Shown here one piece after another: positions 59,124-64,000 of a stretch of 64,000 bases of DNA (position 1 is the first letter of the stretch; every line of letters begins with the position of its first letter). This DNA is from JAAFIP01 sp043747295. GTDB lineage: Bacteria > Pseudomonadota > Gammaproteobacteria > Burkholderiales > Burkholderiaceae_C. Where the stretch lies: assembly GCA_043747295.1 (NCBI GenBank), contig JAYTPK010000052.1, forward strand, positions 1-64,000, in the 5' to 3' direction. The notes under the pieces were generated by a model. It was not told the DNA's origin. It worked only from the letters and a program-made list of their open reading frames with translations, and ran no database searches. The translations under genes and the position numbers were made by a program.

Positions 59124-60911
59124 TTAAAAAGTACGTGTCTTTAATGGCACGGATTCCACAGACAAAGGCTTCATCTGCACGCCCTTGTAGCTCATGCGGT
59201 TGCCTTCTTTGTACCAAAGGCTGTGCTTGTGCCATTCTTTGTCGTTGCGGCCATTGGGAAATTCTGGCGTATCTTCATAGTCAGCGACTGAGTGCGCGCC
59301 ACGGCTTTCTTTACGGGCAGCGGCAGACACGATGGTGGCCTCTGCAGACTCGATCAAGTTTTCCACCTCAAGCGCTTCAATGCGTGCGGTGTTGAAGATT
59401 TTGGAATTGTCTTTGAGGCCAATGTTCTCAACTCGCTTGCGCAGCTGTGCAATCTTCTTTACGCCTTCGTCTAAAGTGGCTTGTGTGCGGAACACGCCAG
59501 CATACAGCTGCATAGCATCACGTATGTCGTCAGCCACGGCCTGGGCGTATTCACCCGTTTGGTTGGTGTCTAGGCGCGCTAGGCGGGCTTCGGTCTTGGC
59601 CGTAGCGTCTGCGGGCAATGGCTTGTGCGTTTTAGTTTTGCTGTGGTTGTCCACAATGTGGTTGCCAGCAGCACGGCCAAACACTAACAAGTCAAGCAAT
59701 GAGTTAGTGCCCAAACGGTTGGCACCGTGCACGCTGACGCAAGAGCATTCACCCACGGCATACAGGCCGCCCACTACAGCGTTGTCCACGCCGTTCTTTT
59801 GCGTCACCACCTGGCCGTTGATGTTGGTAGGAATACCGCCCATTTGGTAGTGGATAGTAGGCACCACCGGTATAGGCTCTTTGGTGATGTCGACGTTGGC
59901 AAAGTTGTGGCCAATCTCGTACACCGAGGGCAGGCGCTTGTGAATGGTGTCGGCACCTAGGTGATCAAGCTTTAAGTGAATGTAGTCCTTCTTGGGGCCG
60001 CAACCTCGGCCTTCTTTGATCTCTTGGTCCATGCAGCGCGATACGAAGTCACGTGGTGCCAAGTCTTTCAATGTGGGTGCGTAACGCTCCATAAAACGCT
60101 CGCCATTGCTGTTAAGCAAGATTGCACCTTCGCCGCGGCAGCCTTCGGTCAGTAGCACACCTGCACCGGCCACGCCGGTAGGGTGAAACTGCCAAAACTC
60201 CATGTCTTCCAGCGCAATGCCAGCGCGTGCGGCCATGCCCAAGCCGTCGCCCGTATTGATAAACGCATTGGTCGATGCGGCAAAAATACGGCCTGCGCCA
60301 CCCGTAGCCATCAACGTGGTTTTGGCTTCAAAAATATGCAGCTCACCAGTTTCCATTTCAATCGCGCTCACGCCGACGCATTCACCATCAGCGTCCATGA
60401 TCAGGTCTTGCGCCATCCACTCAACGAAGAAAGTGGTTTTAGCCTTGACGTTCTGCTGGTACAGCGTGTGCAGCATGGCGTGGCCGGTGCGGTCGGCAGC
60501 GGCGCAGGCGCGCTCGACAGCTTTTTCGCCGTAGTTAGCGGTGTGGCCGCCAAACGGGCGCTGATAAATGGTGCCATCAGGGTTGCGGTCAAACGGCATG
60601 CCCATGTGCTCTAGGTCATACACCACCTTGGGGGCTTCGCGGCACATAAACTCAATCGCGTCTTGGTCGCCTAACCAGTCACTGCCTTTGACGGTGTCAT
60701 AAAAGTGGTAGTGCCAGTTGTCCTCGTTCATGTTGCCCAGGCTGGCACCAATGCCGCCCTGCGCCGCGACGGTATGCGACCGGGTAGGAAACACTTTGGT
60801 CAGCACCGCCACGTTCAGGCCCGCGCGCGCCAATTGCAACGAGGCACGCATGCCCGAGCCGCCTGCGCCAACGATAACAACGTCAAATTTGCGTTTAGAA
60901 ATAGCTGCCAT
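59124..60911 (-). CDS. sdhA: Succinate dehydrogenase flavoprotein subunit
   Basis: 595 residues from ATG at 60911, which has GGAG upstream and starts M-A-A-I-S-K-R-K-F-D; a longer open frame runs into sdhD and is rejected. FAD fold V-V-I-V-G-A-G-G-S-G near residue 12, the flavin-attaching His in R-S-H-T-V-A-A-Q-G-G near residue 45, and active-site R-G-E-G-A-I-L (here C-R-G-E-G-A) and H-G-A-N-R-L-G near residue 395. Oxidises succinate in the TCA cycle. Confidence 0.97.
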   Translation of the reverse strand: MAAISKRKFDVVIVGAGGSGMRASLQLARAGLNVAVLTKVFPTRSHTVAAQGGIGASLGNMNEDNWHYHFYDTVKGSDWLGDQDAIEFMCREAPKVVYDLEHMGMPFDRNPDGTIYQRPFGGHTANYGEKAVERACAAADRTGHAMLHTLYQQNVKAKTTFFVEWMAQDLIMDADGECVGVSAIEMETGELHIFEAKTTLMATGGAGRIFAASTNAFINTGDGLGMAARAGIALEDMEFWQFHPTGVAGAGVLLTEGCRGEGAILLNSNGERFMERYAPTLKDLAPRDFVSRCMDQEIKEGRGCGPKKDYIHLKLDHLGADTIHKRLPSVYEIGHNFANVDITKEPIPVVPTIHYQMGGIPTNINGQVVTQKNGVDNAVVGGLYAVGECSCVSVHGANRLGTNSLLDLLVFGRAAGNHIVDNHSKTKTHKPLPADATAKTEARLARLDTNQTGEYAQAVADDIRDAMQLYAGVFRTQATLDEGVKKIAQLRKRVENIGLKDNSKIFNTARIEALEVENLIESAEATIVSAAARKESRGAHSVADYEDTPEFPNGRNDKEWHKHSLWYKEGNRMSYKGVQMKPLSVESVPLKTRTF

Positions 60912-60913
60912 TT

Positions 60914-61279
60914 TTAAATTCTCCACAAGACTTGAATGGCCCATCCCGCGCACCCCACGAGATAAACAATGGTGACGACTTGCAGCGATAAACGCAGGGC
61001 AACAGGCTTGATGTAATCCATCCAAATATCGCGCATACCCACCCACACGTGGTAGAGCAATGCAACGATGATGACAAAGGTTAAAACCTTCATCCACTGT
61101 GACGCGAAAATGCGCGCCCAAGATTCGTACCCAATCGGGCCTTTAACTAAGCCAACTTGGGTAATCACCAGCAAGGTGAAAATTGCCATGAGTGCTGCTG
61201 TCACGCGCTGTGCCAGCCAGTCTTTTAAACCATAGTGTGCGCCTACCACTGAGCGCTTGGAGCCGTAATTCACTGCCAT
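60914..61279 (-). CDS. sdhD: Succinate dehydrogenase membrane anchor subunit
   Basis: A 121-residue subunit with three transmembrane helices. The heme/quinone region contains A-L-L-Y-H-V-W-V-G-M-R-D-I-W-M-D-Y near residue 76. The stop lies 2 bp before the sdhA start. The N-terminal H-Y-G-L-K-D-W-L-A-Q-R-V-T-A is typical of proteobacterial SdhD. Confidence 0.95.
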   Translation of the reverse strand: MAVNYGSKRSVVGAHYGLKDWLAQRVTAALMAIFTLLVITQVGLVKGPIGYESWARIFASQWMKVLTFVIIVALLYHVWVGMRDIWMDYIKPVALRLSLQVVTIVYLVGCAGWAIQVLWRI

Positions 61280-61303
61280 TTTGTTTACTCGCTTAAAAGA
61301 TTT

Positions 61304-61747
61304 TTAGTACAGGCCAAACAGCTTAGCGCCGAGGACCAATGTCAAGCTCACGCTGACGGCTAAAGTCACAATCGCAGATGTTTTGCCAAACTCTTTGGTC
61401 ACGGCATGGTTAATGTCCATGTACAAATGGCGCAGGCCTGCAATGATGTGGTGCAAAAAAGCCCAGATCAACGCTAGGGCCACCAGCTTCCACATAAAAC
61501 CGGGCAGGCCCAGCATGCCGCCGTTAAAAGCAGCTTTAAATTTGCTAAACGAAATTTCAGATGACAACGAGGTGTCAAACATCCAAATAATAAAAGGCAT
61601 CAGCAAAAACATTATCGCGCCGCTGATGCGGTGCAAGATGGACACAAAGCCTGCCAGCGGAAGGCGGTAGGTGGTGAGGTCTGTAAAGGCATTGATATTG
61701 CGGAACTCAGGCCGCTTTTTGACTACGGTAGTCGCTTCAGATGACAT
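61304..61747 (-). CDS. sdhC: Succinate dehydrogenase cytochrome b556 subunit
   Basis: A 147-residue subunit with three transmembrane helices; first gene of the sdhCDAB-sdhE-gltA operon. Quinone-site and family motifs are R-P-x-F-R-N-I-N-A-like start (R-P-E-F-R-N-I-N-A), I-L-H-R-I-S-G near residue 38 and the heme-ligand stretch L-H-H-I-I-A-G-L-R-H-L-Y-M-D near residue 102. Confidence 0.95.
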   Translation of the reverse strand: MSSEATTVVKKRPEFRNINAFTDLTTYRLPLAGFVSILHRISGAIMFLLMPFIIWMFDTSLSSEISFSKFKAAFNGGMLGLPGFMWKLVALALIWAFLHHIIAGLRHLYMDINHAVTKEFGKTSAIVTLAVSVSLTLVLGAKLFGLY

Positions 61748-61960
61748 ACTTTGGCTTTCTGTGATTTTTGGAGCGCTGATCTGTTGGTAATCAGCTGGTA
61801 ACTCACCTATTTCGCTAAACCTTCAAATTCTATTGCAATGCAGCATCAATCTGTAACTTGGGGGCTTATGACCGCAAGTTTTTATCGTAAAAGTGTCTTT
61901 CGGGCGGCGATTGGGGCATTCTTTTGGTTTTGAAACGGTTTATGTACCGCTTAGCTTCCC

Positions 61961-61987
61961 TTTGGCAATGCTTGGTGTCGTTGTTTA
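61961..61987 (+). repeat. Short dispersed sequence, copy 2 of 2
   Basis: TTTGGCAATGCTTGGTGTCG and the following TTGTTTA match 29486-29512 at 25 of 27 positions. Confidence 0.65.
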
Positions 61988-62104
61988 GCTTGGTCGGGCG
62001 GCGGAACATATCGCTGTGATCTTCACGCCGTATCCTCAGCCTGCCACAGCAGATCGCGTCCCAGTAAATGCTCCAAAAATCACGATTTACCAACGAAATA
62101 AGCC

Positions 62105-62151
62105 CGTAGTCCAAGTATTTACTATTCAAGCAGCTACAAAATTAGTAGCAC
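62105..62151 (+). repeat. Interspersed AT-rich element, copy 13
   Basis: Nine bp from the photolyase stop. The hairpin reads GCTAC-AAAATTA-GTAGC, a base-pair-preserving change relative to the usual GCTAT/ATAGC. Confidence 0.92.
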
Positions 62152-62159
62152 CTTAATAA

Positions 62160-63803
62160 TCACAAAGCATCCAAATCCCCCAACATCCGCACCGCAGTTT
62201 CGCGCAGTTGCAGCCGTTCATCATCTGTCATACGCTGCAAGTTCTTCACCATCAGCGCCGTGCGCGGGTTGCTGGCAAAGCTGGCTTCGTGGGTGTCTAG
62301 AAAATTCCAATACAGCGTGGTCATGGGGCAGGCCGTATTGCCTACGCGCGTCTCAGGCTCGTAGGCGCAGCCTTTGCAATAGTTGCTCATGCGCTTGACA
62401 TACGCGCCGCTGGCAATGTAGGGCTTGCTGGTAAATCTGCCGCCGTTGGCAAACAGTGCCATGCCAGCGACGTTGGGCAGCTCCACCCATTCCACTGCGT
62501 CCACGTACACAGCCAGGTACCAATCGCACAGCGCCTGCGGCTTGATCTGCGCAGTGACACCAAACATGCCAGTCACCATCAGGCGCTGTATGTGGTGTGA
62601 ATAGCCGTTGTCCAGCGTCTGCTGGATGCAGTTTTTCATGCAGTTCATTTTGGTATCTGCAGTCCAATACCACTTGGGCAAAGCGTTTTGGTGGTCGTAA
62701 TGGTTGGCAGTTTTCAGCCCTGGCATGTCTAGGTAATAAACGCCGCGCATAAATTCGCGCCAGCCTAGCACTTGGCGGATAAAGCCTTCTACGCTGGCTA
62801 AATCCAAGTCTTTGTCGCGGTAGGCTTGCTCAGCGGCTTGCACCACCTCTAGCGGGCTGATGAGCTTGAGGTTAAGCGAACTGCTCAGCAGCGAGTGCCA
62901 GCCAAACTCTAAATTTGTCCACATCGCGTCCTCATGTGGGCCAAACTGAGGCAGGCGGTGGTCGATAAAGTCTTTTAAAGCGCGCAGGGCCTCAGGTCGG
63001 GTAGTGGGCCAGTTAAATTTGTCTAAATGGCCTAGATGGTCTGCAAAGTGGGTGTTGACTAACTTAATCACGTCTTGGGTAATTTGGTCAGGCTTAAACA
63101 ACAGCGGCTTGGGCACATCTTGCGGCCCGGCTTTGCCAAAGCTTTTGCGGTTGTCGGCATCAAAGTTCCACTGTCCACCAGCGGGTTCTTTGCCGTCCAT
63201 CAGCACTTTGTATTGCTGGCGCATTTGGCGATAGAAAAACTCCATGCGCAGGCTTTTGGACGTGCCCGCCCATTTGCGAAATTGGGGCAGGGTGCACAAA
63301 AAGTGGCGGTCTTCACACCACGTTATGTGCTTTGGGGCAGGTAAAGACGTGTTTTGGGTGCCTTTTGTGCCAGTAGTCCCAGTATTTACTGCTTTAGTAG
63401 CTATTGAAATAATAGCATTATCAAGCTGAGCGCGCACCCGCAGGTCACCCGGTTCCACGCCAATCACCGCCTGCGGGGTGTGGGTTTTCAGCGCTGCTGA
63501 TAGGCCATCGGCTAGCGTAGCGTCGCCATGCGTGTCTAACGCGTGGTAGTCCACCCGCAGGCCTCGTGCACGCAGGCTAGCCGCGTAGTGGCGCATGGCC
63601 GACAAAAACAAGGTGGTGCGAATTTTGTGCGACCACACGTGGCGCGACTCGTCAAACGACTCCACCATCAGCACCACATCTTGCACTGGGTCAACCGACT
63701 CTAACGCTGATGAATCAGCGTCAAGTTGGTCGCCCAAGATCAGGATTAAGTTGCGGCAGGATTGAGTGGCTGAGGGTGTAGATTTAACTAGCGATTTTGG
63801 CAT
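62160..63803 (-). CDS. Iron-sulfur (6-4)-type bacterial photolyase/cryptochrome (PhrB/CryB class)
   Basis: A 547-residue FeS-BCP/CryPro flavoprotein. N-terminal antenna domain starts L-I-L-I-L-G-D-Q-L-D near residue 19. The FAD domain includes L-E-F-G-W-H-S-L near residue 300, R-E-F-M-R-G-V-Y-Y near residue 354 and the H-H-I-Q-R-L-M-V-T-G motif near residue 408. The [4Fe-4S] cysteines fit M-N-C near residue 389 and Y-C-K-G-C with A-C-P near residues 479-495. Family members repair (6-4) photoproducts or sense light. The protein is about 30 residues longer than usual because an interspersed element lies in frame between the antenna and catalytic domains. Confidence 0.92.
   Translation of the reverse strand: MPKSLVKSTPSATQSCRNLILILGDQLDADSSALESVDPVQDVVLMVESFDESRHVWSHKIRTTLFLSAMRHYAASLRARGLRVDYHALDTHGDATLADGLSAALKTHTPQAVIGVEPGDLRVRAQLDNAIISIATKAVNTGTTGTKGTQNTSLPAPKHITWCEDRHFLCTLPQFRKWAGTSKSLRMEFFYRQMRQQYKVLMDGKEPAGGQWNFDADNRKSFGKAGPQDVPKPLLFKPDQITQDVIKLVNTHFADHLGHLDKFNWPTTRPEALRALKDFIDHRLPQFGPHEDAMWTNLEFGWHSLLSSSLNLKLISPLEVVQAAEQAYRDKDLDLASVEGFIRQVLGWREFMRGVYYLDMPGLKTANHYDHQNALPKWYWTADTKMNCMKNCIQQTLDNGYSHHIQRLMVTGMFGVTAQIKPQALCDWYLAVYVDAVEWVELPNVAGMALFANGGRFTSKPYIASGAYVKRMSNYCKGCAYEPETRVGNTACPMTTLYWNFLDTHEASFASNPRTALMVKNLQRMTDDERLQLRETAVRMLGDLDAL
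63372..63418 (+). repeat. Interspersed AT-rich element, copy 14, inside photolyase gene
   Basis: On the photolyase strand it encodes A-I-I-S-I-A-T-K-A-V-N-T-G-T-T-G, same frame as the pbpC and senA copies; Trp is changed to Gly by one base. Confidence 0.93.
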
Positions 63804-63863
63804 GACTTAAGTGGGCGCTGTAGGCAGCGCCGCCTGCAATATGCGTTGAAATAGGTCGCTGAA

Positions 63864-64000
63864 TTAAGCCTTTTTAACCCACGCACTGCACCAGCCCTTG
63901 CCCGCTACTTGCTTACCCGCAAACAGTGGGCAACCGCCCGCTGCGTCGGTGGCTTTACCTTGGTACAAAGAGCAGTTGGTGCACGCCTGACCTGCGGCGT
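63864..64000 (-). CDS. High-potential iron-sulfur protein (HiPIP), C-terminal part
   Basis: The stop is at 63864-63866 and the gene continues beyond the window. The 44 visible residues contain the four-cysteine HiPIP pattern: C-T-N-C-S-L-Y-Q-G, then G-G-C-P-L-F-A-G-K, then G-K-G-W-C-S-A-W. HiPIPs are small periplasmic electron carriers with a high-potential [4Fe-4S] cluster, working beside or instead of cytochrome c in many betaproteobacteria and purple bacteria. Confidence 0.9.
   Translation of the reverse strand, partial: AAGQACTNCSLYQGKATDAAGGCPLFAGKQVAGKGWCSAWVKKA

Larger units (their letters stand above)
61748..62159. other. 412-bp intergenic region
   Basis: Upstream region of the sdh operon and downstream of the photolyase gene. 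It holds a short dispersed sequence (61961-61987, matching 29486-29512) and an interspersed element copy. An 87-codon minus-strand frame here does not look like a real gene. Confidence 0.7.

Noticed and set aside
60912..61121. 70-codon N-terminal extension of sdhA
   Set aside because: It overlaps sdhD; the start at 60911 has a ribosome site and matches the family N-terminus.
61866..62129. 87-codon minus-strand reading frame between sdhC and the photolyase
   Set aside because: It spans the interspersed element and the short dispersed sequence, has no ribosome site or recognisable protein character, and composition is unlike neighbouring genes.

Overview
The window reads as chromosome of a betaproteobacterium of the order Burkholderiales, most likely family Comamonadaceae and perhaps close to Rhodoferax, Polaromonas or Variovorax. 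This is inferred from the sdhCDAB-sdhE-gltA block, DUF3460 next to scpA, a HemP-type protein, a HiPIP gene, a MoxR/VWA operon and the codon style; no marker gene here fixes the genus. Gene density is high, one tRNA is present, and I see no phage, IS element, CRISPR array or rRNA.

Layout. 0-6.6 kb: a partial zinc-protease-like lipoprotein, a SmpA/OmlA lipoprotein, DUF3460 and scpA, then an iron block (hemP and an Fe(III)-binding protein behind a clear Fur box) and a TIGR03118 protein. 6.6-18 kb: tRNA-Arg(CCT), a MoxR/VWA operon carrying a GNAT gene, a cytochrome c4-like protein, an orphan ParA, a MaoC hydratase, an aromatic-ring monooxygenase with DUF2783 and VOC partners, a degenerate GGDEF membrane protein and an FMN-dependent hydroxyacid oxidase. 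18-27 kb: a 0.5 kb region of large nested inverted repeats, then pbpC and a 1972-residue alpha-2-macroglobulin. 27-29.4 kb: arfB, a 49-residue basic protein, a Stealth phosphotransferase and a metallophosphatase.

29.6-46.3 kb is the most interesting part. It holds what I read as a selenoneine locus: senC (selenophosphate synthase fused to an FAD/NAD oxidoreductase), senB (selenosugar synthase) and divergent senA (EgtB-like selenoneine synthase). A periplasmic-type molybdopterin oxidoreductase with its Fe-S partner follows, then egtD (makes hercynine, the betaine that SenA uses) and a four-gene ABC importer of the PhnD-like family often annotated as selenate transport. An OsmU/OpuC-type betaine importer comes next and could plausibly move selenoneine, ergothioneine or hercynine. 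Together these could take up selenium, activate it, make the selenosugar, make hercynine and join the two.

46.4-64 kb: DUF427, an acyl-CoA ligase, a FecR/TPR-barrel surface pair, an FAH-family and a DapA-family enzyme, an NHL-propeller lipoprotein, the gltA-sdh operon, an Fe-S (CryPro/PhrB-type) photolyase and a partial HiPIP gene.

A second theme runs through the whole window: a roughly 46-bp AT-rich interspersed element, 14 copies in 64 kb. Nine copies are intergenic, most within 30 bp of a stop codon. One forms the 3' end of the VOC gene. Four lie inside reading frames (pbpC twice, senA, the photolyase), always in the single one of its six frames that has no stop, so the same peptide (consensus around IAT-AVNTWTTG) appears in unrelated proteins, mostly at domain linkers.
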